From the NCBI GenBank assembly GCA_001939145.1, contig LSRX01001165.1:25001-89000 (forward strand): 64,000 nucleotides of DNA. Direction: 5' to 3'. The stretch comes from Symbiodinium microadriaticum (taxonomy: Eukaryota; Sar; Dinophyceae; Suessiales; Symbiodiniaceae). Positions within the stretch are counted from its first letter, which is position 1. Each line of letters begins with the position of its first letter. Positions 53,061 to 63,325 of this stretch are shown here, piece after piece. The position numbers and the translations under genes are program-made. The notes below the pieces were generated by a model. That model did not search any database. It had not been told where the DNA came from and saw only the letters and a program-made list of their open reading frames with translations.

Positions 53061-54240
53061 TATAATAAAAGAAGGCCATTGAAATGCTGATATGGCATGG
53101 TATGTTCTGTATACGATAATATTACGGGCGTTCAAGCGGCGCACAATCGCAGGCGATATGCTTTAATTTCCATTTTTTCTGCGTTATTTGATTCTAGGAC
53201 GGAATTATGATTATATAATTAGGTTCAGAAGGTCTCTCATAATTAATTTGTCCTGATATCTATATCCAAGAAATACAAATAACGACGTGGTCTTCAGAAT
53301 GAGACGGAAAAAACTACGCGCAAAAAATTACTAATCCCTACTACAGATCTTTAAATCATAAATCTTAGTTTTAATTCGAAGCCCTAAAACCAAAATCTTA
53401 ATCTTAAGTCTTAAATTATTATTTCTATCTTATATAAAATAATATTATTTCGAATTTCTCATCTTATCGAAATTCATGCAAGATCTTATTCCATTTATTA
53501 TCGAATAAAAAATATTCATTATTATAAAGTCGAATTTCTTATGCAAAATTTATCCGAGAGTTTCTAATTTTTCGATCAAATATTAAAAAATATCGAATAT
53601 AAAATAGCGCGAGATTTCCTAATTTATAGAAAAAATTAGAATTTCTTTTTATCGAGAAAGAAATACGCGAAAATTCCTAAAATTTCCTAATCAAAAATAA
53701 AATCTTTCTAAAAATAAAAAATATTATATTTTTAACAAGAATATAATACTTAAATAAAATCCAAGCAAAAAAAAATTATTCGATTTAAACAAAAGAATAC
53801 ATATAAATTTTTACCTTTTTTTTTATTAAAAATAATTTATTATAAATACTTTTGTAAAAAATAAAGACAAGAATATTTAAGAAAAGAATAAAAATCATTC
53901 AATCTTTTTATCTTTTTCATATTTAGAAATCAAAAAATTCAATATAAGATACATTAATACAAAATCGTTGATTGTATTGATTCAGACTACATGGACAAAC
54001 ATGTATCAAGGAAAAAGGATGCCATATTTTATATGAACTGAGGGCTCATGGCACCGGAACCGTGAAACTCATCCCCATGCGGCGAGTGGCAGACCTCAGC
54101 GGCAATACTCGTGCTCGCGTTCTTTCCCATATTCAGTACCAGCATAACCAACCACATAGTAAAGGCATGTTTCAGTGCCAGCCGAGACAGTTGCAGGATT
54201 AATTAGGGGCGCTTTCCACTCACGTGTTACAGGCAATTAA
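53061..54240. other. AT-rich repeat mosaic, right part
   Basis: R1 copy at 53068-53165, then AT-rich DNA with ATCTTAAATTATTA words, then inverted R2/R3 pieces at 53988-54180. No gene. Confidence 0.45.
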
Positions 54241-54299
54241 AATGAAAAAAGTATTGTCGCTTTGATGTGTTAAAACCTTGCTCAAGAGGTGCTTTCTTT

Positions 54300-54396
54300 G
54301 ACAAAAGAAGGCCATTGAAATGCTGATACGGCATGGCATGCCCTGCATGCGACATTGTTCCGGGCGAGCGAGCGGCGACCAACCGCAGGCGACATG
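54300..54396. repeat. Island repeat R1, copy 3 (edge of the island)
   Basis: ACAAAAGAAGGCCATTGAAA, GCTGATACGGCATGG, CATGCCCTGCATGCGACATT, CGAGCGGCGACCAACCGCAG. It lies just outside the AT-rich composition, so the repeat family spans the boundary. Confidence 0.75.
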
Positions 54397-54716
54397 GCGA
54401 CAGACTGTAGGCGTTGCTCTTTTTTGCTTTCGTGTGGTGCTGAGACGTTCTGGCGTTCTTTTTGCTTTCTTGGGCCCAGCCCCGGACACAAAGAGGGCAC
54501 AAGGTTCCTCAGCGGCGCCGGTTTGCAAAGCTGTCGCGATCCAGCCTCTCAGCCAAACACGAGGCAGCAACAAAGCTCCGGCAGTGTTCCGTACCGCGCT
54601 CAGCGTGACCCAGCTTTGGCGAAGAGTCGCACCCGGTGCAGTGTTGCAATGCATTCGGGGTCTCTCTCGACAGGAAATTCCATGAGACATCCACTCGTGT
54701 TGTCGCGAAGTTTCCG

Positions 54717-55175
54717 TCACCATGACTCGCACAGCATGACTGCTGCATCATAGATCACTGTAGAGCTCGTGTAGGTGCTTCTGAACGGTTCAAACTCATT
54801 AGAAGGAGCTAGCACTTTGATTTTTTCACGCTTCCGGTTTGAAGCAGGGTTGCTCGGCCTCGCTGGAGAACCGGGAATGGGTTTGCTTTGAGATATGCAG
54901 TTTGCACTGAACAGCAAGTCTTGTGTGAGCTGCGCAAAAAGAAAAAGTTGATCTCGAAATTGCGAGGTGTGTTGCCGCGGTCTTATATTTCGGTCTGCTG
55001 TTCGCTTCTCGCTAGATTTCCTCACCACTAGTGGTTTAAGAAACCAGGTCTTTGCCTCCTCAATGAATTCTTCCTTGCAGTTCCTATGTTCTTCGGCAGA
55101 GCAACTTTGGAAAAACAAAATGCTTGATGCTCTGCATCTGCGGGGCTGAAGAATCAGGCTACCTCCTAAGCACAT
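54717..55175 (-). CDS. Hypothetical minus-strand exon
   Basis: 152 codons with natural composition: RRCRASSILFFQSCSAEEHR, NCKEEFIEEAKTWFLKPLVV, FRDQLFLFAQLTQDLLFSAN and a Pro/Ser/Lys-rich tail. No domain recognised. It lies 0.7 kb downstream of the DHHC gene on the same strand, but that gene has its own stop at 55894, so this is probably a separate gene or a 3' neighbour. Confidence 0.4.
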   Translation of the reverse strand: MCLGGSLILQPRRCRASSILFFQSCSAEEHRNCKEEFIEEAKTWFLKPLVVRKSSEKRTADRNIRPRQHTSQFRDQLFLFAQLTQDLLFSANCISQSKPIPGSPARPSNPASNRKREKIKVLAPSNEFEPFRSTYTSSTVIYDAAVMLCESW

Positions 55176-55893
55176 CCAGGCCGGACGTCATACTCATACT
55201 CTCAACTGATCGGGTGCAAAAGCCACTTTCATGCCGGTTCAAAATACTTCTAGGCAGCAAAAGCAACCAAGCAGGCTATGCAACATGCTCATCGGTGAAG
55301 GACATTCAACCAATGTAAGGGTTCAGCTCATCCGATCCATAAGAAGTTGGCCTTCGAGGATTGCTTGCAGAGCCACTGGCAACCAACAGGATTGGCACAA
55401 GCAGTCGCCTCTGCCGCTGCGCGATCTGATGCGTCTTGCCTGGAAAGGGAGACACAAAAAATGCCAGGCTTTCGCGAGCCTGAGAACCGTCTCAAGACCA
55501 ATGTGCTTCCAGGACGGCTGAAAGTATGCCCAAGGACAGATGATGTGAACAAGGATGGATGTACACACCGCAACGAGGACTTGCAACCTGCCGCAGCTGA
55601 ATGATCCAGAAACTCGAAATCCCCGTCCCCTAAACCCTAAACCTCTTCCCTCTTCCCTCTTCCCTAAACCCGAAAAACTGAGATCCCAGCGCCGAATGCC
55701 ACTTGCGGCTTCCATGTCCTGGAGCCAGGTACGCGACGACAAATTGGTGAAATTGCATCCTCTTAGCCCTAAGCCCCACGCCGTCGTCGCCCTTTTGAAC
55801 TAGCGCTTGGGACACACGTTGCAGGACTAGACTCGGCTGCAGAGGTAACCCAAAAGGTGTTATCCTTGACTACCCCACCCTTGAATTTCGGAT
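55176..55893. other. Intergenic, conflicting frames
   Basis: Plus (55347-55604) and minus (55323-55742) frames overlap and both have plausible composition. Neither shows a domain. TTCCCTCTTCCC and CCCTAAACC remnants lie at about 55625-55665. Confidence 0.35.
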
Positions 55894-58800
55894 TCATTTC
55901 AACCGTCTCAAGCATCGGAGTGCGTGCTCTTGGCCAGCAGTCTGCGGTTGCGGAACAACGGTTCTCAAGTCCTTGGTGAGACAAGTTTCGTCGCACACGA
56001 ACGTGATCCCGTCGCCATCCGGCATTCCGATAGGGAGCAGCCAGATTGAGACCTTGGATTGTTGCAGAAGTTTTTGCGGAATCCTGCCTGCTATGTCTCA
56101 TTGACAAGATCTGCCGTTCCTGAGCGTGTGATATCGTCATTGCACTTTGAGGCAGTGGCACTGCTGCCCAAGACCGTGCAGAAATTGCCATAAAGACCCA
56201 GATCATACCTTGACATCGAAGAATGGACGTGTGCGCTCCAGGTTTGGATGCGCATGGGCCCCGTTGAGTGCTGGGAGAACTGAGGTCTGAACACAGATGT
56301 GAGGCTTCGTTCAGCGGGCTGGCCATCCTGCGAGGCTCACTGAGCACAAAACTCGGACCAGGTAGGTGCCTAATGTGCCGCAGCTAGCGACGGCAAGTCC
56401 TGTCTTAGCAGGCTGTTTTGTACAGTTCTTCCGAACAGCTCCGAGAAAGTTGAAAGACTATTTATGATAAGACACCTATCTTTGACGACACCCCGCGATC
56501 CATTCCAAACGCAAATGCAGATGTTGAAGGTCGGAGAGTGCCATTTTAATCACAGCAATCCTGCATGCAAAGTGGCCTTCGGCAGTGATTTCTCACAGAA
56601 CTCGATAGTCGTCAATCCTTTGGAAATGAGCCTCAAACACGAAGATCTGCACAATAAGGCATGCCCTCAACAAGGAGGGCCATGCCAGCAGCTGGATGAG
56701 ACAACTCTTGAAGGAACTTCTGAGGTGCATGCCACAGGTGCATGGCCAAGAAGGCAGTAACCTCGAGAGTGCGACAGTTGCACCAGCAGAAGCATTCAGG
56801 AATATACTTACTGAGGCCATGGCTAGCAATGCGAGGATGAGCCTGAGTCTTCACACAACAGCTGGAGATAGGCAGGTGCCGAGCGCCGCTCTTCACATTG
56901 GAAGTGGAACCATCAATGCAGAACGAGATTCGCGAGGCACTCCCCAAATAGAATCATGAACCTCGGCTCCACGGTCGCAAGAGCTCAGTCCTAAGCCTTT
57001 CTCGTCCCGACATCCGTTTTTGGGGCTCTTGTGCTGTGCCGTCTGCTTGGGAGCTTCACACATAGAAGCATCTCTTATGCTTTTCTGTCACCTTCTTGCA
57101 GCATGCTTCGGCAAGCGACATCCAGCCCAATGGGTCAAAATCCCTTTCCAACGCATTATGACCAACGACCAACGCATGCCAGGAATGGCCAAAGTCCTAG
57201 TCATCACCGGGTCACATCTCTTTGAAGGGTGTGTCCTCGATGTTCACACAGCGCAGGACGGACTCGCTCATGGACCATAGAATCAAGTGACAGTCCAGTG
57301 CCTTGGCGGCTACATCGTCTTGCACCCTAAACCCTAAACCCTCCGCAAAAATTGCTAGATTAGCACCCTGCCGCCATGACATGTCTGGAGTAAGTGAGAG
57401 CACACATCCCGTGCACCAGCGCTCTTAGCGCTCCAGGACTAACTGCAGGGCCAGGGTCGGAGTAGAAGAGGAGCAGAATGAAGAACTTGTAATTGAAGCA
57501 GCCCACGCAGTTGTAGATCCATGGGCAGTGGTGGTCCATCTTCAAAATACATGTGCCTGGCTGTCCACATCTCATCAACAATCAAGATGCAGAACCGCAG
57601 TTACTCTGGTGAGGTGCTGTAATCAAGCTTGCGCCCGAAAGATGTTTCTTCATTATTGAACAGCAAAGATGTGAAGCCAAGCTCACAGTGCTGCATTCGA
57701 AGACTGTCGTGTGCAATCGAGCAAAGTGCAACATTTTTCTTTTTTTGCTTATTTCTTTCTGGGGTCTGATTTGCTCTTGTGCTCCTCTCCGCCTCAACTC
57801 GTGCTTTTCAACACCTCTCAGGGTCGACCGGACTCAAGCAACCTTTCCTCCGAACATAGCCTTCGTAAGGTATGAGGCTTAAACCCTCGGGGCGAACAAG
57901 GCTTTCCTAAGGGTTTGTGCATGCTCACGTTGCCTTAACTTGCGCTTCGCAGAATCGAAAACGGACTCACTGCGGGGGAAGCCTTCATAGGATCTTGCAT
58001 GGTTTGGATCTTGACATTTCAAGGCTGCATAAGACTTTTCGACTTTGGTGCACGGAACCATTCAACACCCGACTATCATTGGGGTAATATGTTCTCAAGA
58101 TGAATCCGGACGTCAACAACATATGATGTGGCGACAAAGGCTTTCACCATGTTTGAGCAATACGCTCAAAAGGATTGAACAAAACAGATTCTGATATGGG
58201 CTCAAGCAGAGAGGAACAATATGTAAGTACGATTCCATCGCAGCCGATCAGATTCCGACCGGCTGGTGAAAGGGTGTCTGAGGCTTAGAGATTGTGGGGT
58301 GGTAAGCCCGCCCCCAAAATTGAATTGCAGAAAATCGAAGTCTTCAAAATTCTACCCAACTCTTCATGCGTCGTGCGCCTAACCTGTCCAGAAAGACTTC
58401 TTGCAACCGCGGGACGACACACTCGGCAATGATGGCATCTGTCTGGCTTGTACTTGCCGCACCACTTGCAATGCCTCTCGTTCGAACTCGATTCATGCTT
58501 AAAAGTTTCTGAATCTCCGTGAGCACATGGAAGGACATGAGGTGCACCCCGTGCTCGTTTTACATGTATTCTCGTCTCATGTTGTATTGCGCCTGCGTTC
58601 GCCAGATTTCTTGGTTTCCTGCAAGCTGAGTGGTGCGAGAGCCACAAGCTTGTCCCGAGGCATATACCTGAGTGGAGCATTCAAAAATGGAATGGGAAGC
58701 AAGTCTCAAAGACATGCAGCCCTGTAGTGAAACAGCAAGAATGCAGTATCTTGTATATGGTCGCTTCTGACTCCACGCACGGGACATGCGACGCTCCAAG

Positions 58801-59197
58801 AGACAATGTCCAACAGAGCCTTGCCTGGCGCTCAACTCCTCTAGGACACAAATTGTAAGATCATTGTTATTATTGTTAATATTATTACTTTCATGATTAT
58901 TATTATTATCATTACCATTACTATTGTGTATAACCTCTTTCCAACCAGTTCGCATGAACTTCTGACATCCAGAAGCACATCTCCCGCTCGCATCTTCAGC
59001 CTTGAGCCTGCCAAGTCTGACAATTACCGAGATGCTCCCACTTCGGATCGTCGGGGATCTCGCCCGGATGCGTCAGAATACTGCGAACCTTGGCAGCAAA
59101 AATTTGCACATGAACCAAGGAGATCCCTGACAGGAACAACAAACAAATCTGGAGCCCGCTTTCCTGGCCGAGTTGCGTAGCAAATCAGCAGCAGAGC
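55894..59197 (-). CDS. DHHC-type protein S-acyltransferase (palmitoyltransferase), multi-exon
   Basis: Assembled by eye on the minus strand; exon phases agree throughout. Exons: 59197-59145 (probable; [12 protein letters not shown], the membrane-exit PGxxP type), 58618-58416 ([20 protein letters not shown]), 57556-57459 ([18 protein letters not shown], then [12 protein letters not shown]), 57301-57216 (ending IEDTPFKE), 56842-56812 ([10 protein letters not shown]), 56761-56733 (VTAFLAMHL), 56631-56584 ([14 protein letters not shown]), 56208-56160 ([16 protein letters not shown]) and 56052-55894 ([16 protein letters not shown], stop TGA). All DHHC landmarks are present: Cys-rich domain, DHHC, TTxE and the C-terminal NxxxVLG-like motif. 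The enzyme transfers palmitate from acyl-CoA to cysteines of membrane-associated proteins and sits in endomembranes with four membrane spans. Donors are GT, GC and GA; internal acceptors are AG|G. The first span and the start codon are unresolved. Confidence 0.88.
57457..57458 (-). other. GA splice donor in the DHHC gene
   Basis: The exon ending FILLLFYS is followed directly by GA (reads TTCTACTCC|GACCCTGG). Joining it to the acceptor CCAAG|GCACTGG at 57302/57301 keeps the frame (S then ALDCHLILW). GT or GC alternatives nearby do not. GA donors are known from dinoflagellates. Confidence 0.7.
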
Positions 59198-59263
59198 CTG
59201 ACACAGAATACCGGACGCAGTCACCTTCCTTGCCTTCTGGTTCCTCCGTTCTCTGCAACCACA

Positions 59264-59367
59264 TGGGGGCTTCCGAAAATAGGGGACCCTACTATAGTAC
59301 CCTAAATAGTAGGATCCTTATTATAAGGACCCCAAAATACGGTACCCCCAATTTTCGGAAACTCCCA
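59264..59367. mobile_element. Foldback element, family B, copy 2
   Basis: GGGGGCTTCCGAAAATAGGG at the left and its inverse, ending CCCCAATTTTCGGAAACTCCC, at the right. The interior has GTAGGATCCTTATTATAAGG. It falls just upstream (minus-strand sense) of the probable PGxxP exon, within or near an intron of the DHHC gene. Confidence 0.75.
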
Positions 59368-59485
59368 CATGACGGGCCCTATGTCCGATGCAGGCCGAGG
59401 CTCCGTGACTGGCACGAAGAGGCTCAGCTGGATCAAACCTGCGGCGCTCGAGGAAGCTCACAACCGCAGCGACTCTATCGCTTGG

Positions 59486-59577
59486 CCCTACCCATAGGCC
59501 CCCTCCTTTTTATGGTTTATATTTAGAATCCTATAAGGTAATCCCAAAAAGGAACTACTTAGGGGCCTATGGGTAGT
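59486..59577. mobile_element. Foldback element with CCCTACCCATAGGCCCC arms
   Basis: CCCTACCCATAGGCCCC at the left and GGGGCCTATGGGTAG at the right are near-perfect inverses, with an AT-rich centre (TTTATGGTTTATATTTAG). About 92 bp, non-coding, only copy seen. Confidence 0.75.
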
Positions 59578-59699
59578 TTGTGGCCTCTGATCTCTCCTGC
59601 CGCCGCAGCATCGGGCATCTGGCAGGAGGATGGCTTTGTGTGCACAACGCTTCTCAGGCTGCGGCCGGCCTGAAGATGTGCCGCTGTGTGGGACAAAAG

Positions 59700-59834
59700 C
59701 GGGGAGATGTGATACTGCCTGAACTCCGCTGCATCAAGCTTGCACAGGGGCAAAGATAGGTGCAACCAGGCCAGCTGAGATCGTAGCAAATAGATGCCAG
59801 CAAGTAGTAGCATCGCGACAACAACATACGCAAC
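59700..59834 (-). CDS. Candidate first-membrane-span exon of the DHHC gene
   Basis: After an AG|G acceptor at 59834 the minus strand reads VAYVVVAMLLLAGIYLLRSQ, then LAWLHLSLPLCKL, a good membrane span. Position and strand fit the missing first span of the DHHC protein. The donor is not determined: a GC after RSQL and a GA after CKL are both in phase. Confidence 0.4.
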
Positions 59835-59852
59835 CTGGGCACAGCATGACTT

Positions 59853-60131
59853 TCAGCGGAGACACAGCCTGGACTGAGTCCATGCTTCTTTCTTCTCCGG
59901 AGACTCAGAGCCCACTGCAGGAAGGAATTTCAGCTTCTCATCGAAACGAGCGCGCTTCGGGGAGCCCGCCGCCTCGGCATCCGGATTTGCAGCTCCCCTG
60001 AGGTTACCAAGACAGCGGGTACTTTCCTGATCCAAGGCACCCCGGTGGAGCTCAGGAGGCCATCCTCCTCCATAGCTGCTCCTGACTTTGTTGCGCAAAC
60101 GTTTCGCGTGTTCTACAAGTAGTCTCTGCAC
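59853..60131 (-). CDS. Candidate N-terminal exon upstream of the DHHC gene
   Basis: A 92-codon frame starting MQRLLVEHAKRLRNKVRSSY, with SPKRARFDEKLKFLPAVGSE. Hydrophilic, with natural composition. It could encode the cytosolic N-terminus of the acyltransferase, but no phase-correct donor to the next exon was found, so it may belong to another gene. Confidence 0.35.
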   Translation of the reverse strand: MQRLLVEHAKRLRNKVRSSYGGGWPPELHRGALDQESTRCLGNLRGAANPDAEAAGSPKRARFDEKLKFLPAVGSESPEKKEAWTQSRLCLR

Positions 60132-60232
60132 AGCTTCTCAGCCCACCAATCTGCCACGGTTTTCTCAGGGAGCATTTCATATAATTACAGGAATCGGCAA
60201 ACGAAGCCCCTCAAGTTCATGCCCCCTGCCTC

Positions 60233-60810
60233 CTAGGCTGGCCCTGCTCTTTCGAACAACCTTAGCTGCCGCACATTTTTCAATAAGCTCACCTTAAGTC
60301 TCGCTCTGCTCAAGAAGTCAAGAGTTCTGACAGCAAGCAGGCAGACTATCTCTTGACCACTTTGTTCTGCCGTCCCCACAGAGACTGCCAGGCTGTGTTT
60401 GCAGCCGCTCTTGGCCAGTCGTGTCTTGGCCGCATCGTCGCCACCGTCCAGCATGCCACAAGCCTTTTGATGCAAACGTCGCCGGCACTTGTGCTCTCCT
60501 TGGACATCTTCTCCACCGTGAGGCCGTCGACGACGTCTTCAGGCACCCACACAGCCAGCCGGTCGAATCCGCCACAGGCGGACAGTGGCACGCTGCACCG
60601 GCGAGCTCGATCGAGACTGCCCCAGCAGATTGCAGACAGCGTGGAGGCCTCATTGTAGCAATGTGTAGCGAAAATACAAGCTTCTATAGTCTTGCATGGG
60701 AAAAGCCGCAGCAAAGCGGTGCAGCGACCTGGCCTTCTTGTGCTGATGGAAGGAACCGCTCTCTGAAGCACGCCCGATGGCTGCAGCACGCCCCTGCAAG
60801 TCAACTTTGA
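60233..60810. other. Conflicting frames, possible exon
   Basis: The minus frame at 60346-60804 contains CGGFDRLAVWVPEDVVDGLT and VEKMSKESTSAGDVCIKRLV, which look natural. The plus strand is open as well (60353-60658 and 60421-60810). No domain. I lean to the minus strand because of composition. Confidence 0.3.
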
Positions 60811-61160
60811 CAGCTACAGCCACCAAGTTGTGTGCGAGTCTCTTTGTGCAGACTTCGGTGCCTGCGCTCTCAGCTCTCCGCGGCTTGCTGTTTCCAAGTT
60901 CTGCCTCATCGGCTCCTGCAGCCGTTGAGCGTCTTCCCAAGATCCTGCGCAAGGCGCCTCCGTCCCGGCCTTTTTGCAAAGTGCCAGCGCTTTCTTGCCA
61001 GCCGCCGTCGCAGCAGCAAGCGCAGGATTCGGGCTAGTCCTGAGATATCATTGTGGCAGCTGCCAAGGCATCAGCGACCACGCAATAACCACCTGAAATC
61101 CTGGTAGGTCATGTGTAGCTATTGAATTGCCAATCGCCTACCTGCAAAACTGAGGAAGAC

Positions 61161-61691
61161 TTAAAGGTAGCGCTGCGTCTCCTCATCAATGCGATTGTTC
61201 TTTTTGCAGTGCTCTGTTGAACAGTTTCTTGACGGATCTCTTAGGGGCACGATTGCCTCACCCAGCTTGTGCTTGCATGGCCTGGTCGGCCACACCCTCT
61301 GATGGGGGATGCCGGAGTTGGCGACAGCAGGATCAAGCATGCTGGAAAGTCTGCATGTTGCTGTATCAGTGGATACTCCAGGTGCTTCTTTGCTCTGACG
61401 GCTTTTTACGCAACAACAAGAAGAGCAATAGCCCCAAATCTGAGCACGACGCGGGAGGAGATCTTCTGCAAAGTGAAGCGCTTGGCCAGCTGCAAGCCTG
61501 TCCACCAGCGCGTGAAGGACTTGTGACCCAAGGCTGCAACGGAAGGCAAAGAACTTAAGGTCAAGGTTTTCTCTCGGATCCCAGCTCTGAAACCCGCGAA
61601 ATGCGCGCGAGGACCTTGCTCCCTGGCCAGGGCCCGCAGTGTCGCGTTCTGCAGGACCAGGCGCAAGGCTCCGAGCCTCGAAGGCATCCAA
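61161..61691 (-). CDS. Hypothetical minus-strand exon(s)
   Basis: Two minus frames overlap. One (61406-61687) starts MPSRLGALRLVLQNATLRAL, an Arg/Ala/Leu-rich stretch like an organelle transit peptide, and includes GHKSFTRWWTGLQLAKRFTL. The other (61161-61691) includes HKLGEAIVPLRDPSRNCSTE. They may be two exons in different phases. No family is recognisable. Confidence 0.3.
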   Translation of the reverse strand: MDAFEARSLAPGPAERDTAGPGQGARSSRAFRGFQSWDPRENLDLKFFAFRCSLGSQVLHALVDRLAAGQALHFAEDLLPRRAQIWGYCSSCCCVKSRQSKEAPGVSTDTATCRLSSMLDPAVANSGIPHQRVWPTRPCKHKLGEAIVPLRDPSRNCSTEHCKKNNRIDEETQRYL

Positions 61692-61704
61692 AGAGCTACA
61701 GGGC

Positions 61705-61780
61705 GGTATTATACATTATATATTATATTATATTATATTATACTATATGATATGATATTATATTATGTATAACATATGTG
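61705..61780. repeat. (ATTAT)n-like AT tract
   Basis: TATATTATATTATATTATAT with interruptions, a short AT microsatellite. Confidence 0.8.
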
Positions 61781-63060
61781 GGCCTATGTCTTTCGCAGAT
61801 CTCTGGCGTTGACACCCCGAGGCCCAACTGAAGCTCGCACGACATCTGCTCCTGACTGCTCCGAGGCCGAATGAGGATGCGGCGCATCCCCGTCTCCGCG
61901 TATGACAAGCTCAGGCGGATACTGCAGCGGCAGCGTGCCTGGTCTCGGCAAAGAGCTGCACATCCCGTTTTGCCCCTTCCCTGACGAAGCTTTGTTGGGT
62001 GAGGCACGTGGGGGGGAGTTTGCCTTCGGCTCCTTCTAGCACTCAAAGGGCAACCAAAAACTACTCGCCACTGTGCTCAGTGTTCAAGCCCTCACAGCCA
62101 CATGCAGGGACCCATACAAGCCGAGATGCAGGTAAAGCTGGTGGGGTATTGTTAGAACATCAAAGTCGTGCTGCTGATTGCAAAAAAGAATGCGATTGTG
62201 ATTCGGGTGCCCTCACGTGACTATCAGGGCCAGGACACCAAACTCACTACCGTCACCGAAAAGGTCGCTGGGTGGCCACCTGCTCTCCGAGACAAGTCGG
62301 AAGGAATGAGTGAAAGAGCAATGCCGGCATCGATCCCACTGTCAGATGGCGGCGTGACGAGCTAAGGCAAAGCAAAGTTGCAAGAGCATCCAAGGCTTTC
62401 AACAAACAACTTCTGAAGAATCGTGGGTGCGTGCCATGTGTAGCCAGCCCTGTAGTTGTACGTAGCTAATAGCTCAAGACACTCACCATTCAGTAGCTGT
62501 CTACTTCAGCACAGGGCGACCCTTGTCCTATGTTTCTCTGAGATGAACCCAGTGGGTGCAATTGCCAGATAGTGATAGTGGCATTGAACCCATGCGTCGC
62601 TCAGCGCCTTCCTTCCAAGACGTCCATATTGCCGCGTGCATCGCCCCACACCTGTGCCGAGAGCCTACTACCCGTTACATGCGGAATATACCTTGATTCA
62701 TACAGCCTTTCTTACCACGAATTAGGGCACGTTCCTGATGTCAGGTTGTTGTGCTCCTCATTCTGGTGTGTGGTGTGCATGTTCTGTATTCATGAAGGGG
62801 TATTGGGCCTCTATGGTGCGGGACTGCGATTCTCGTGGGGGGAACCTGGCCAAAATACAACAGAGTGAACACAGTATGAGAGTTTCAGCAATCAACGGAT
62901 CTCAATAACGACTCTTCGCTGGAAGCGCATGATAAAATAGGGCAAGGATGTCGTAGAAAAGGGAGCCCTGCTCTTTTCAGAACCCCACAAAAACCTCACA
63001 CGTCTCAACCCTCAACCGAGGAGCGAGGAAGGGAGGGGAGACCCCTAATTCCATAAACTC
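61781..63060. other. No recognisable gene
   Basis: GC-balanced unique DNA. Short frames such as plus 62572-62868 and minus 61738-62046 have no domain. Confidence 0.3.
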
Positions 63061-63065
63061 TCATT

Positions 63066-63171
63066 TGGGAGTTTCCGAAAATTAGGGGTACCTTGTTTTG
63101 GGGTCCTTATAATAAGGATCCTCCTATTTAGGGTATTATATTAGGGTCCCCTATTCTCGGAAACCCCCATT
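63066..63171. mobile_element. Foldback element, family B, copy 3 (inverted)
   Basis: GGGAGTTTCCGAAAATTAGGG at the left and the inverse, ending CTATTCTCGGAAACCCCCAT, at the right. The interior (GGGGTCCTTATAATAAGGAT) is inverted relative to the 59.26-kb copy. It is flanked by CATTTGG-like sequence on both sides, a possible target duplication. Confidence 0.75.
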
Positions 63172-63235
63172 TGGACGAGGTGCAACGGTCGGAATGCCGA
63201 GGCTCAGAAGGTTCACCTCAAAAAAGGGGGGGCAA

Positions 63236-63325
63236 GACATTAGGGTTTTAGGGGCTTAGGGTTTTAGGGGTTTAGGGTTTTGGGGGTTTAGGGTTTAGGG
63301 TTTTAGGGGTTTAGGGCTTAGCTAA
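63236..63325. repeat. Interstitial TTTAGGG/TTTTAGGGG repeats
   Basis: TTTTAGGGGTTTAGGG-type variants over about 90 bp, the last such cluster in the window. Confidence 0.7.

Larger units (their letters stand above)
47160..54240. other. AT-rich island of different composition
   Basis: An abrupt change to strongly AT-rich DNA (runs of TTTTTAAAT and AATTAATTAATTTTATAAAT), ending equally abruptly near 54240. It lacks telomere-like repeats, TAG microsatellites and the foldback families seen elsewhere. It has its own dispersed repeats in both orientations, an (AGGGC)n satellite and an N. It could be a genuine insertion, organelle- or symbiont-derived DNA, or an assembly join. Confidence 0.8.
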
